Of a stretch of 64,000 nucleotides of DNA, positions 10,842 through 20,201 are shown one piece after another. Each line of letters opens with the position of its first letter. Positions within the stretch are counted from its first letter, which is position 1. The notes beneath the pieces were generated by a model. The model searched no databases. It was not told where the DNA came from and saw only the letters and a program-made list of their open reading frames with translations. The DNA is taken from contig NZ_OCTU01000005.1 of the NCBI RefSeq assembly GCF_900232945.1, positions 62,001-126,000 of the forward strand. The letters are read 5' to 3'. The DNA comes from Urinicoccus timonensis (GTDB lineage: Bacteria; Bacillota; Clostridia; Tissierellales; Peptoniphilaceae). The translations under genes and the position numbers were made by a program.

Positions 10842-10873
10842 AAGGCGGTGGTACTCCACGCCTTTTATTTTTT
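10840..10873 (+). terminator. hairpin between scfA and scfB, likely partial terminator
   Basis: AAAAGGC (10840-10846) pairs with GCCTTTT (10860-10866). GTGG pairs with CCAC inside, with one bulged G and a TACT loop. ATTTTTTT follows. No promoter is evident between it and scfB, so partial read-through would give more precursor than maturase, as expected for a peptide/modifying-enzyme pair. Confidence 0.75.
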
Positions 10874-10890
10874 AAAGGAGTAAATTTTGC

Positions 10891-12240
10891 ATGACTTCAA
10901 TTCATAAATTTCATTTAAATAATCAATATATCCTCTTAGATCGACCAAGTGGTTCTGTCCATGTGGTGGATCCTATGATTTATGAAATTATTGATGATAT
11001 CCCAGAAAAAAATAAATCAGAAATTATAAATAAATATAAAGATCAATATCCACAAGAAGACTTATCTAAGGCAATTGATGAAATTCAACTTTTAATAGAC
11101 CAAGAATTGTTATTTTCAGAAGATGATATGGAGTTAAAGGCTCCTTACAATCCCGACAATACCATTAAGGCCATGTGTCTCCACGTTGCTCATGATTGCA
11201 ATTTACGCTGCAAGTACTGTTTTGCCTCTCAAGGTGATTATGACGATCAAAGACTTTTAATGGATGAAGAAACAGGAAAAAAAGCCTTAGAATTTTTATG
11301 TCTTCATTCAAACAATCGAAAGAACCTAGAAGTGGACTTTTTTGGTGGAGAACCACTTATGAACTTTGACCTAGTCAAAAAATTAGTTTTTTATGGTCGA
11401 GACTTGGAGAAAAAGTACAATAAGCATTTTCGTTTTACCATTACAACCAATGGCCTATTACTCAATGATGAAAATATTGACTTTATTAATGCCCACATGG
11501 ACAATGTGGTTTTAAGCCTAGATGGTCGTAAGGAAATCCATGATGAAATGAGACCTACATCCAACGGCAAGGGAAGTTTTGATCTTGTTGTAGAAAACTT
11601 TCAAAAATTAGTTGCAAAGAGAAAGGATAAAGACTACTATATTCGGGGAACTTTCACCAACCACAACTTGGATTTTTCCAAGGATGTGAAACTCTTCCAT
11701 GATTTGGGATTTGAAAAAACTTCTATGGAACCTGTTGTGGCTGAAAGCACACAAGAATATGCTATTCGGGAAGAACACCTGGACCAAATCTTAAAAGAAT
11801 ATGAAATTTTAAGTGAGGTTTATTTAAAAATACGGGAAGAAGACCCTAATTTTTTATTTTTCCATTTTATGGTAGACCTAGAACAAGGTCCCTGTGCCAT
11901 TAAACGGTCTGTGGGCTGTGGGGCTGGATCTGAATATGTAGCCATTACTCCAACTGGCGATATATATCCTTGCCATCAATTTGTTGGAGAAACAAAATTT
12001 CGCTTGGGCAATGTTCACACAGGCTTGACCAATACCGAAGTGATCGAAAATTTTAAATGTTCAAATGTATTTACCAAAGAAGCTTGCCAAGAATGCTGGG
12101 CTAAATATTATTGCTCTGGTGGTTGCCACGCCAATGCCTACTATGCCAATGGATCTATTTTAGAACCCTATAAGGTAGGCTGCGAAATGGAAAAGAAACG
12201 ATTGGAAGCAGCCATCTCGATTTTGGCAAATGAAGGATAA
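10891..12240 (+). CDS. scfB: SCIFF maturase, radical-SAM/SPASM thioether-forming enzyme
   Basis: A 449-residue radical-SAM protein. Residues 1-90 form a peptide-recognition-like region. The SAM cluster motif CNLRCKYC gives Cys103, Cys107 and Cys110. FFGGEPLMNF follows, as in sactipeptide and thioether maturases. The SPASM/twitch region near the C-terminus is Cys-rich (GPCAIKRSVGCGAGSEY, YPCHQF, CQECWAKYYCSGGCH) and binds two auxiliary Fe-S clusters. It installs thioether crosslinks in the SCIFF peptide encoded just upstream. Start ATG 10891 follows AAAGGAG. Confidence 0.94.
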   Translation: MTSIHKFHLNNQYILLDRPSGSVHVVDPMIYEIIDDIPEKNKSEIINKYKDQYPQEDLSKAIDEIQLLIDQELLFSEDDMELKAPYNPDNTIKAMCLHVAHDCNLRCKYCFASQGDYDDQRLLMDEETGKKALEFLCLHSNNRKNLEVDFFGGEPLMNFDLVKKLVFYGRDLEKKYNKHFRFTITTNGLLLNDENIDFINAHMDNVVLSLDGRKEIHDEMRPTSNGKGSFDLVVENFQKLVAKRKDKDYYIRGTFTNHNLDFSKDVKLFHDLGFEKTSMEPVVAESTQEYAIREEHLDQILKEYEILSEVYLKIREEDPNFLFFHFMVDLEQGPCAIKRSVGCGAGSEYVAITPTGDIYPCHQFVGETKFRLGNVHTGLTNTEVIENFKCSNVFTKEACQECWAKYYCSGGCHANAYYANGSILEPYKVGCEMEKKRLEAAISILANEG

Positions 12241-12260
12241 ATATAAAGGTAGGTGAGAAG

Positions 12261-14012
12261 ATGCAGTGGTATATTCGTAGTAATTTACCCACAGAAGAAA
12301 TAAATTATCAAGGCTTAGGCTTAACAGAGTTGGAATATCGTATTTTATTAAATCGAAAAATTTCTAGCTATAAAGAAATGAAATATTTTTTAAATGCTGG
12401 CTTTGATGACCTACACTCACCTTTTTTAATGAAGGATATTATTCAAAGTGGTAATATCTTATCAAAACACTTGTCCAGACAATCGAAAATACGGATTGTT
12501 GGAGACTATGATGTAGACGGTATTATGTCTACAAGTATCTTAATGCGGGGTCTCCAGCGTTTACGAGCCAAGGTAGATTATGTCATTCCTCATCGAGTAA
12601 AGGATGGATATGGGCTGAATTCTCATATTGTAGAAAAGGCTCAAGAAGATGGTATTGACTTAATCATCACCTGTGATAATGGAATTGCCGCTTTTGATGC
12701 TGTAAAAAAGGCAAATGACCTAAATATTGACCTTATCATTACAGACCACCATGATCTTGTAAAAGAAGGAGATAAGGATAAAATTCCAACAGCTAATGCT
12801 GTGGTGAATCCAAAACAAGAAAAAGATAAATATCCCTTCCAGGGTCTTTGCGGAGGAGCTGTAGCCTTTAAACTTATGCATTCTATGTATACTATTCACG
12901 GCTTAGAGGCCTATGTCAAAGAGGATTTTTTAGCCTATGTAGCTCTAGCTACAGTCTGTGATGTTATGCCTCTTATTAATGAGAACAGAGTCTTGGTTAA
13001 AGAGGGTCTGGAGGAAATCAATCGAACAAGTCACTTGGGTCTAAAAGCCCTGATTGAAGCTTGTAACTTAAAGGGGAGGGAGATAGAGCCCTACCACTTA
13101 GGTTTTATTCTTGGTCCAACGATTAACTCTGTGGGGCGTCTCGAAGATGCCAACCAAGCTGTAGAGCTTTTTCTAGCTAATGATTGGGACCAGGCAATAT
13201 CCTTAGCTCAAAGTTTTAAAGAGCTTAATAGTTACCGGCAAGAATTAACCAACCAAGGTCTTGCAAAGATTGAGGAAAAATTAAAAAGCTATACTGAGCT
13301 TCCCAAGATTCTCATGTTAGTTCAAGAAGACCTGCATGAAAGCATTGCAGGAATTATTGCTGGACGAATTAAAGAAAGTACAAATCGTCCAACTGTTGTT
13401 TTAACAAAAACAGACCAAGGTCTAAAAGGATCTGGCAGAAGTATCGAGGCCTATAATATGTCCAAAGAATTTTCAAAATTTCGCCAAGACCTTTTAAGTT
13501 TTGGGGGCCATGCCATGGCTTGTGGCCTTTCTTTAAAAAACGAAAACTTTGATGGTTTTTATGAAAAAATTTTAAACCACTGTTCTTTAGACCAAAAAGA
13601 TTTTACAAAAAAAGTTTATTTAGATGCCCAATTACCCATTCAAATGGTCTCCATGGAACTTATTGAATCTTTAAAAAAATTAGAGCCTTTTGGTGTGGCT
13701 AATCCACAGCCTTCTTTTGGTGACTTGAACTTAAAGATTTCGAACTTAAAGATATTGGGTAAAAATAAAAATGTTATTAAATTCTTTGTCCATAAAGACA
13801 ATTTTTACCGGGAAGCAATTTTATTTGAGGATTATAAAAAGTTTTTTAATCGATTAAATGAATCCTATCCTCCACAAGAGGTAGAAAACCTGTATTATAA
13901 TAGAGAAAATAATATTTTTATTGACCTGGTTTACAAGCCAAGCATCAATGAATTTAACCAACAAAAAACAATTCAACTGGTTATAGAATCCTATCGATAT
14001 AAAGGGGTGTGA
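12261..14012 (+). CDS. recJ: single-stranded-DNA-specific exonuclease RecJ
   Basis: A 583-residue DHH-family 5'-3' exonuclease. Metal-binding motifs are DYDVDGIMST (motif I), CDNGIA (motif II), ITDHHD (the DHH signature) and ATVCDVMPL. DHHA1 contains GSGRSIEA and FGGHAMACGLSL. A C-terminal OB-like domain follows (about 460-580). RecJ resects DNA ends and acts in RecF-pathway and mismatch repair. It starts at ATG 12261 after AGGTGAG and is directly followed by rel (one base gap), as in many Clostridia. Confidence 0.95.
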   Translation: MQWYIRSNLPTEEINYQGLGLTELEYRILLNRKISSYKEMKYFLNAGFDDLHSPFLMKDIIQSGNILSKHLSRQSKIRIVGDYDVDGIMSTSILMRGLQRLRAKVDYVIPHRVKDGYGLNSHIVEKAQEDGIDLIITCDNGIAAFDAVKKANDLNIDLIITDHHDLVKEGDKDKIPTANAVVNPKQEKDKYPFQGLCGGAVAFKLMHSMYTIHGLEAYVKEDFLAYVALATVCDVMPLINENRVLVKEGLEEINRTSHLGLKALIEACNLKGREIEPYHLGFILGPTINSVGRLEDANQAVELFLANDWDQAISLAQSFKELNSYRQELTNQGLAKIEEKLKSYTELPKILMLVQEDLHESIAGIIAGRIKESTNRPTVVLTKTDQGLKGSGRSIEAYNMSKEFSKFRQDLLSFGGHAMACGLSLKNENFDGFYEKILNHCSLDQKDFTKKVYLDAQLPIQMVSMELIESLKKLEPFGVANPQPSFGDLNLKISNLKILGKNKNVIKFFVHKDNFYREAILFEDYKKFFNRLNESYPPQEVENLYYNRENNIFIDLVYKPSINEFNQQKTIQLVIESYRYKGV

Positions 14013-14013
14013 A

Positions 14014-16170
14014 ATGCTAGAAACCTTACTTGAAAAAATAAAATCCTACAATCCAAATGTTGATGAAGCTTTTATTCGCAAGGGCTTTGAATTTGCTGAA
14101 GAAAAGCATCGTGGCCAAAAGCGAAATTCAGGTGAAGATTACATTATTCACCCCTACCATGTAGCTTTGATTTTAGCTGAAATGAATATGGATCCTGCCA
14201 CAATCGTTGCGGGCCTACTCCATGATGTAGTAGAAGACACTGATGTCACTTACGAAGATGTCAAAGAACTTTTTGGAGAAGAGATTGCCAACCTAGTTGA
14301 TGGGGTGACCAAATTAAAAAAATTATCCTATCAAACAAAGCAAGAAAAGCAAGCTGAGAATATCCGTAAGATGGTCCTGGCCATGGCCAAGGACATTCGG
14401 GTGATTATTGTTAAGTTAGCAGACCGTCTCCATAATTTACGAACTCTGGAATATATGAATGAGGCCAAGAAAAAAGAAAAGGCCTTGGAAACTATAGAAA
14501 TTTATGCTCCCTTAGCAGATCGACTTGGTATGAGTCGGATCAAATGGGAGCTGGAGGATTTATCTCTACGTTATTTAGATCCAGATAATTACTACAAGCT
14601 AGTAGATATGGTCAACAAGCGGCGAACTGAAAGAATGGACTTTATCAACCGTATGATTGACCGCCTTCAAACAGCCCTCATTGATGTAAATATCAAGGCG
14701 GATATTCATGGACGTCCCAAAAACTTTTATAGTATCTATAAAAAGATGCACTTTAAAGGTAGGGCTTTTGATGAAATCTATGACTTAAGTGCCATCCGGG
14801 TCTTAGTGGAATCCATTAATGACTGCTATGCAGTCCTGGGTGTTGTTCATACCCTTTTTAAACCAATTCCTGGGCGCTTTAAAGATTATATTGCCATGCC
14901 TAAGCCCAACAAGTACCAATCCCTCCATACCACAGTTATGGACGATCAGGGCGAAACCTTCGAAGTACAAATTCGGACTTATGATATGCATAGGACTGCT
15001 GAATACGGGATTGCTGCTCATTGGAAGTACAAGGAAGGTGTAAACAAGACCACCAGCTTTGATGAAAACTTAACCTGGCTAAGGCAACTTTTGGAATGGC
15101 AAAAAGATGTAAATGATCCCAATGATTTTATGGAAACCTTAAAGATTGACTTCTTAGCGGATGAGGTTTATGTCTTTACTCCTAACGGAGATGTGATTAA
15201 TCTTCCTGAAGGATCTACACCTATTGATTTTGCTTACAGGGTCCACACTGGAGTAGGAAATACTTGTCAGGGAGCAAAAATAAATGGCCGAATTGTTCCT
15301 CTACACTATCATCTGAAAAATGGAGATATTGTAGAAATTATTACAGGATCCAATGCTGAACCTTCTTTAGACTGGCTTAATATTGTAAAGTCATCCCAGG
15401 CGAAGTCTAAAATTAGGCAATACTTTAAGGTCAGGGACCGAGAAAAAAATATTGAGCGGGGCCGAGAAAGTCTTGAAAGAGAAGCAAAAAAATTAGGATA
15501 TCGGGTTGGAGATATCTTGCGGGATGACTGGTTAAATGACATTCTAGACAAGCTAAAGATTCCTAGTTTAGAAGATATGTATGCTGGTGTAGGTTATGGG
15601 TCTATTACAATCAATCAAGTAATGGCCAAGTTGGTTGATTTATACCATAAAGAACACAAAGAATCCATCGATTTTTCTAACCTAAACTACAATGAAAATA
15701 AAACTCAAAATAAAAAATCTAAAAATACCTCAGGAGTTATTGTTAAAGGACTAGATAATGTCAAGGTTCGTTTTGCCAAATGCTGCAATCCTGTTCCTGG
15801 TGATGATATCATCGGCTATGTCACCATGGGCCGAGGAGTTAGTGTCCACCGGATGGACTGCTTAAATATTGCCCAAAACGATGACAAGTCTAGATATTTA
15901 GAAGTTAAGTGGGATACTGGAGAAAATGGCCAGTACACAGCCCAAATAGAAATCCAAGCCATGGATAAATCCACGGTTATTGGGGATGTAGCGAATCGGA
16001 TTAATGACTCTAAACTGAATCTCATCAGTTTGACAGCCAAAAATACCAAAGACCATATTTTATTTATCAATGTGAAGGTGGAGCTACACAATATTGATGA
16101 ATTGGACTTATTAATCAAACGACTTAAAAAGCTAAAATCAATTTACAATGCATATCGAGTAGGGAGCTGA
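14014..16170 (+). CDS. relA: bifunctional (p)ppGpp synthetase/hydrolase Rel
   Basis: A 718-residue long RSH protein. The N-terminal HD hydrolase domain is intact (GQKRNSGEDYIIHP, LLHDVVEDTDV, KLADRLHNLRTL). The synthetase domain has GRPKNFYSIYKKM and PNKYQSLHTTVM. A TGS domain (YVFTPNGDVINLPEGSTPIDFAY), a helical/zinc-finger part with FAKCCNPVPGDDIIG, and a C-terminal ACT domain (about 645-718) follow. Both catalytic halves look complete, so it should make and degrade the stringent alarmones. Start ATG 14014 follows AAAGGGGTG. dtd follows after two bases. Confidence 0.96.
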   Translation: MLETLLEKIKSYNPNVDEAFIRKGFEFAEEKHRGQKRNSGEDYIIHPYHVALILAEMNMDPATIVAGLLHDVVEDTDVTYEDVKELFGEEIANLVDGVTKLKKLSYQTKQEKQAENIRKMVLAMAKDIRVIIVKLADRLHNLRTLEYMNEAKKKEKALETIEIYAPLADRLGMSRIKWELEDLSLRYLDPDNYYKLVDMVNKRRTERMDFINRMIDRLQTALIDVNIKADIHGRPKNFYSIYKKMHFKGRAFDEIYDLSAIRVLVESINDCYAVLGVVHTLFKPIPGRFKDYIAMPKPNKYQSLHTTVMDDQGETFEVQIRTYDMHRTAEYGIAAHWKYKEGVNKTTSFDENLTWLRQLLEWQKDVNDPNDFMETLKIDFLADEVYVFTPNGDVINLPEGSTPIDFAYRVHTGVGNTCQGAKINGRIVPLHYHLKNGDIVEIITGSNAEPSLDWLNIVKSSQAKSKIRQYFKVRDREKNIERGRESLEREAKKLGYRVGDILRDDWLNDILDKLKIPSLEDMYAGVGYGSITINQVMAKLVDLYHKEHKESIDFSNLNYNENKTQNKKSKNTSGVIVKGLDNVKVRFAKCCNPVPGDDIIGYVTMGRGVSVHRMDCLNIAQNDDKSRYLEVKWDTGENGQYTAQIEIQAMDKSTVIGDVANRINDSKLNLISLTAKNTKDHILFINVKVELHNIDELDLLIKRLKKLKSIYNAYRVGS

Positions 16171-16172
16171 AG

Positions 16173-16610
16173 ATGCGCGCATTAATTCAAAGAGTACAGT
16201 CTGCAGAAGTTTCTGTAGATGGAAAAAAACTATCATCCATAGGAAACGGCCTCTTGATTTTTCTAGGAATCAAGATGGATGATGAGGAAAAAGATATCGA
16301 TTATTTAGTGAGAAAAATTGTTAATTGCAGGATTTTTGATGATTTAGATGGGGTCATGAATGAGTCTTTAATAGACCAAAAGAAAGACCTATTAGTGGTA
16401 AGTCAGTTTACCTTGTATGCAGATACAAAGAAGGGGAATCGTCCTAGCTATCAATTAGCTGCTAAGGGTGATGTAGCTGAACCTCTCTATCAAAAATTTA
16501 TCACAAAATTAAAGGAAATGAATATTCCTGTGCAAACAGGGGAATTTGGTGCAGACATGGCTGTATCCTTAATTAATGACGGCCCTGTCACCATTTTAAT
16601 TGAAAGTTAG
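16173..16610 (+). CDS. dtd: D-aminoacyl-tRNA deacylase
   Basis: A 145-residue protein of the DTD family, which hydrolyses D-aminoacyl-tRNAs and Gly-tRNA(Ala). Signatures: MRALIQRVQSAEVSVDG at the start, LLVVSQFTLYADTKKGNRPSY (the catalytic SQxT region) and GEFGADMAVSLINDGPVTI, including the Gly-cisPro-like end region. ATG 16173 follows GGGAG. It forms a rel-dtd pair as in most Firmicutes. Confidence 0.96.
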   Translation: MRALIQRVQSAEVSVDGKKLSSIGNGLLIFLGIKMDDEEKDIDYLVRKIVNCRIFDDLDGVMNESLIDQKKDLLVVSQFTLYADTKKGNRPSYQLAAKGDVAEPLYQKFITKLKEMNIPVQTGEFGADMAVSLINDGPVTILIES

Positions 16611-16623
16611 GAGGGAAAGTGCC

Positions 16624-17241
16624 TTGAAGATAGAAACTCTAATCCTGGGGCCTTATGAAACCAATTGCTACCTTGTCCATAATGAAGAAAAAGAAGCCTT
16701 TATTATTGATCCTGCTAGCAATGGAGACAAAATAAAAGAAGTTTTAGATGCAAATCATCTGGATTTAAAGTTTATCATCTTAACCCATGCCCATGGAGAC
16801 CACATAGGAGCCTTAGCTGAATTGATGGAGGCTTATTCTGTGCCCGTATATCTCCACAAAGAAGAACTTGCTACTCTTTATGACCAGGATATGAGCCTAA
16901 GCTCTTTAATGAACATCAATCTCCCAGAAAAATCATCCCAGCTTGTTACAGTAGAAGATGGCCAAGAAATCACTTTTGGCCAAGAAACCCTTCGTTTTAT
17001 CCATTGCCCAGGCCATACACCCGGAGGTATGAGTATCTATATTAAACCCTGCTTATTTACTGGAGATACCTTATTTTGCGGGTCTATTGGTCGGACTGAC
17101 TTCCCAGGAGGAAACTATCCAGAAATTATAGCTTCCTGCCATAAATTAACTTCCTATCCAGCAGATACGATTATTTTACCTGGGCATGGGCCTAGAAGTC
17201 TTGTTTCCCAAGAAAAAATGATGAATCCATTTTTAGCTTAA
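16624..17241 (+). CDS. metallo-beta-lactamase-fold hydrolase, glyoxalase II-like
   Basis: A 205-residue MBL-fold protein. The metal ligands are in THAHGDHIGAL (HxHxDH), the later His in IHCPGHTPGG, Asp in LFTGDTLFCGSIGRTD, and the last His in ILPGHGP. This YcbL/glyoxalase II-like subgroup hydrolyses thioesters, but the exact substrate cannot be read. I chose the TTG at 16624 because AGGAGG (16609-16614) is nine bases upstream and the protein then begins LKIETLILGPYETNCYLV, as relatives do; an earlier TTG at 16600 lacks a site. hemZ starts one base after its stop. Confidence 0.88.
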   Translation: MKIETLILGPYETNCYLVHNEEKEAFIIDPASNGDKIKEVLDANHLDLKFIILTHAHGDHIGALAELMEAYSVPVYLHKEELATLYDQDMSLSSLMNINLPEKSSQLVTVEDGQEITFGQETLRFIHCPGHTPGGMSIYIKPCLFTGDTLFCGSIGRTDFPGGNYPEIIASCHKLTSYPADTIILPGHGPRSLVSQEKMMNPFLA

Positions 17242-17242
17242 G

Positions 17243-18622
17243 ATGATAAAATTTAAGAATTTTATTGAGGCTGAAGCCCACGATTATTTTGAGTTAATCC
17301 GTATGCTCTATCCTCAATTTGTTAGTGAAAAAGATATAGAGATTATAAATAGTCCCGGGAAGACAATCTTTTTGAGCCAAGATTTAAATCAAGTATGCCA
17401 TCTGCCAGAAGACATAGACCTTCAGGAGAGAAGATGGAGAATCAAAAGTTACATCTTAAATTCCTTGGATATAAAAGAAAAAATGCCTTCAAAATTTGGA
17501 ATTTTGACAGGAGTTCGTCCCATTAAGCTTATTATTGACTTATTAGACAAGATGCCTCCTGACCAAGTTCTAGACTATTTAAAAAATTATTACTCTATAG
17601 AAGACCTAATGGCTGAATTTTTATTGTCCATTGCCTTAAAAGAAAAATCCTATTTTGAATCTGTTGATCCCAAAGGCTACTCTGTTTATATTCACATTCC
17701 ATTTTGTCCTAGCCGCTGTACCTATTGTTCCTATCCAATAATTAAAAGTTCAAATAAGGATCTTTTAAAGACCTATGTAGATACCCTCTTAAAAGAATTG
17801 GAAAGCTATAGGGACTTGAGTAAAAAGCCAACGAGTATTTACATAGGTGGTGGCACTCCAACATCCATAGGAGTAGACCAATTAGAAAGAATCCTAAAAA
17901 CTACTAGAAGGATATTTGGACAAGGAATGGAATTTACCGTTGAAGCAGGGCGTCCAGATACTCTTACAGAGGCAGTTTTTTCATGTTTAAAAAGTCATGA
18001 TGTTCAGAGAATTAGTATTAATCCTCAAACCATGCAGGATAAAACCTTGTCTCGTCTAAATAGAAAACACTCTATAAATGACTTTTTAAGAGCCTATGAC
18101 CTGGCTAATCAATTTGATTTTTCAATTAATGTTGATTTAATTTTAGGTTTACCAGGTGAAAGCTCTCTAGAGATGATGGATTCCTTAGGCCGCGTCATTA
18201 ATTTGGATCCTGATAATATTACGGTCCATACTCTATCTTTAAAAAATGGCTCTCGTTTATTTCAAGAGCAGGAGTATTTTTCTATTTCAGAAGTTATTTC
18301 TAAAGTCATCGACGATGCCTATCAAGAATTAGTAAGCAAGGGATATAATCCCTATTATATGTATCGACAAAAAAGAACCTTGGGGAATGGATTCAATGCA
18401 GGGTACAGCAAAGAAGGTAAGGAGTCCCTTTATAATATGCTTATGATGGATGAACAACAAAGTATATTGGGCTTTGGGATGAGTAGTAGTTCAAAATTTT
18501 ACTATCCAGAATCAAATCGGCTGGAAAAAGTTTTACAATATAAAAATCTTAGAGACTACCAAGAGCATTGGCAAGATAAAAATTTATTAAAGCGAACCTT
18601 TATGGAGGATTTTAAATGGTAA
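17243..18622 (+). CDS. hemZ: HemZ-type radical-SAM coproporphyrinogen dehydrogenase-like protein
   Basis: A 459-residue radical-SAM protein with a HemZ-type N-terminal extension (about 1-145) before the cluster motif YIHIPFCPSRCTYCSYP (CxxxCxxC). GGGTPTSI, VEAGRPDTLT, NPQTMQD and DLILGLPGES follow, all HemN/HemZ-family landmarks. HemZ is annotated as an oxygen-independent coproporphyrinogen III dehydrogenase, though HemN-like proteins also include heme chaperones and no other heme genes are here. Start ATG 17243 has a weak site (AGCTTAAG). It overlaps the Mur-ligase gene by seven bases. Confidence 0.88.
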   Translation: MIKFKNFIEAEAHDYFELIRMLYPQFVSEKDIEIINSPGKTIFLSQDLNQVCHLPEDIDLQERRWRIKSYILNSLDIKEKMPSKFGILTGVRPIKLIIDLLDKMPPDQVLDYLKNYYSIEDLMAEFLLSIALKEKSYFESVDPKGYSVYIHIPFCPSRCTYCSYPIIKSSNKDLLKTYVDTLLKELESYRDLSKKPTSIYIGGGTPTSIGVDQLERILKTTRRIFGQGMEFTVEAGRPDTLTEAVFSCLKSHDVQRISINPQTMQDKTLSRLNRKHSINDFLRAYDLANQFDFSINVDLILGLPGESSLEMMDSLGRVINLDPDNITVHTLSLKNGSRLFQEQEYFSISEVISKVIDDAYQELVSKGYNPYYMYRQKRTLGNGFNAGYSKEGKESLYNMLMMDEQQSILGFGMSSSSKFYYPESNRLEKVLQYKNLRDYQEHWQDKNLLKRTFMEDFKW

Positions 18623-20142
18623 GAAAAAATTTAGAGGAATTAATGGCAACAATTGATGTTTTAGATTCCAAGGGAGTTCTCCCAACAGAAATTACCGGCA
18701 TCCACTATCATTCCCAAATGGTTCAAGGTGGAAATTTATTTGTAGCTATACCAGGAGAACTGGTAGACGGCCATAAATACATCCCTGATGCTATAAAAAA
18801 TGGGGCTAGTGTCGTTGTCTGTTCAAAATTTACAGAAGATAATATTCCCCAGATAAAAGTGGAAAATCCAAGAAGGGCCTTGGCCTTACTATCATCTGGA
18901 TTTTTTAATTTTCCCTCTAAAAACTTCCCCTTAGTGGGTATTACTGCTACTAATGGGAAAACATCTACTTCTTTTATGCTAAACCATATCCTAGAAGAAA
19001 ATGGATTAAAAACCGGTTTAATTGGAACTGTTAAGGTAAAATATCCAGATTATGAAAAAGCTAGCATCTTAACTACACCTCAATCCTATGACCTACAAGA
19101 ACACTTTTTTAATATGGATCAAAAGGAGATTGATGCCTGTATTATGGAGGTTTCTTCTTCGGCTCAAGAACTTGATCGAGTTGTAGGCTGTGATTTCGAC
19201 TTAGTCAGTTTTCATAATTTATCCAGAGAACACATTGACCAGCACGGATCTTTTGAAAACTACTACAAGCAAAAGAAAAAGCTTATTACCCAAGCAAAAG
19301 AGGATTCTTTTGTCCTCTTAAACCAAGACGAGCCTCTAATTGCGAAGTTAGAAGAAGAAACACAAGGGAAAGTTCTCCACCTTTCCTACCAGAACACAGC
19401 GGATATTTACCTCAAAAATTTAGACTTATCAACAGGATTCGGATCTTATACCTACGTCCTAAATAAAGAAATTAAGCTAAAGAATAAGACTCTTGAGCCC
19501 TTTGAAATGGATATTCAACTTTCGTCATCAGGCTATTCATCTGTTATGAATAGTCTAGTGGCCATTAGCCTGGCCCTTTTATTGGGAATTGAAAAAGACA
19601 TCATTAAAAAAGGAATTGAAGATTTTACTGGAGTGGAACGACGCTTTGAAATGATCCAAACAAGCCCCTTTAAAATTATTGATGATCATTTTGCCAACAG
19701 TCGGAATATTGAAATTACCATGGAAACTCTGATGAAAATGGATTATAAATCCTTGGTCATGGTTTATGCCATTCGAGGAAATCGGGGAGTTCATCTCAAT
19801 GAAGAGGTCTCCCAAACCATGAGTAAATTTTTAAAGAAAGCAAAATTAAAAAAATTTATTGCCAGTTTAAGTCAAGATTGTGTCTCCCAAAAAGATCGGG
19901 TTCATGATGAAGAACGTCAAATCTTCTTAAAAGTAATGGAAGAAGAAAAAATCCAGGTAGAGTTGATGGACCAGTTAGAGGATGCCTTAAATCAAGCACT
20001 TGAATTTGTTGAGGACGGGGACTTACTTCTATTGGCCGGATGTCAAGGAATGGATCATGCTGGTTTTTTACTGACAAAAAATTCAAACCCTCGCTTGAAT
20101 CAAGAAGAGTTGAGTCAAAGGGTTCAGGGGCGGTCCTGTTAG
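18616..20142 (+). CDS. MurE-like Mur ligase, divergent
   Basis: A 508-residue Mur-ligase-fold protein, closest by layout to MurE. The ATP loop is present (ATNGKTS, Lys115), as are TTPQSYDLQ and HNLSREHIDQHG followed by a Lys-rich stretch that could supply the carbamylated lysine. Several MurE hallmarks differ: EVSSHAL reads EVSSSAQ (178-184), the DYAHTPD loop reads DDHFANS (356-362), and the GKGHE segment reads AGCQGMDHAG. The DNPR-type specificity motif is not visible. It may therefore act on another substrate, or be a MurE paralogue. ATG 18616 is coupled to hemZ behind GGAGG; no hisS lies between hemZ and aspS. Confidence 0.8.
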   Translation: MVRKNLEELMATIDVLDSKGVLPTEITGIHYHSQMVQGGNLFVAIPGELVDGHKYIPDAIKNGASVVVCSKFTEDNIPQIKVENPRRALALLSSGFFNFPSKNFPLVGITATNGKTSTSFMLNHILEENGLKTGLIGTVKVKYPDYEKASILTTPQSYDLQEHFFNMDQKEIDACIMEVSSSAQELDRVVGCDFDLVSFHNLSREHIDQHGSFENYYKQKKKLITQAKEDSFVLLNQDEPLIAKLEEETQGKVLHLSYQNTADIYLKNLDLSTGFGSYTYVLNKEIKLKNKTLEPFEMDIQLSSSGYSSVMNSLVAISLALLLGIEKDIIKKGIEDFTGVERRFEMIQTSPFKIIDDHFANSRNIEITMETLMKMDYKSLVMVYAIRGNRGVHLNEEVSQTMSKFLKKAKLKKFIASLSQDCVSQKDRVHDEERQIFLKVMEEEKIQVELMDQLEDALNQALEFVEDGDLLLLAGCQGMDHAGFLLTKNSNPRLNQEELSQRVQGRSC

Positions 20143-20143
20143 C

Positions 20144-20172
20144 TTGAAATGGACTTTATAGAAGATTATAAT
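20144..20172 (+). promoter_or_regulatory. sigma-A promoter for aspS
   Basis: TTGAAA (20144-20149), a 17-base spacer, and TATAAT (20167-20172) lie between the Mur-ligase stop and the aspS start. The transcript leader would be about 25 bases, too short for a T-box. Confidence 0.85.
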
Positions 20173-20201
20173 AGACTTAGACAGAACGAGGAGGTAAAAA
20201 T

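Noticed and set aside
20142..20201. T-box riboswitch before aspS
   Set aside because: The leader between promoter and ATG is only about 25 bases, far too short.
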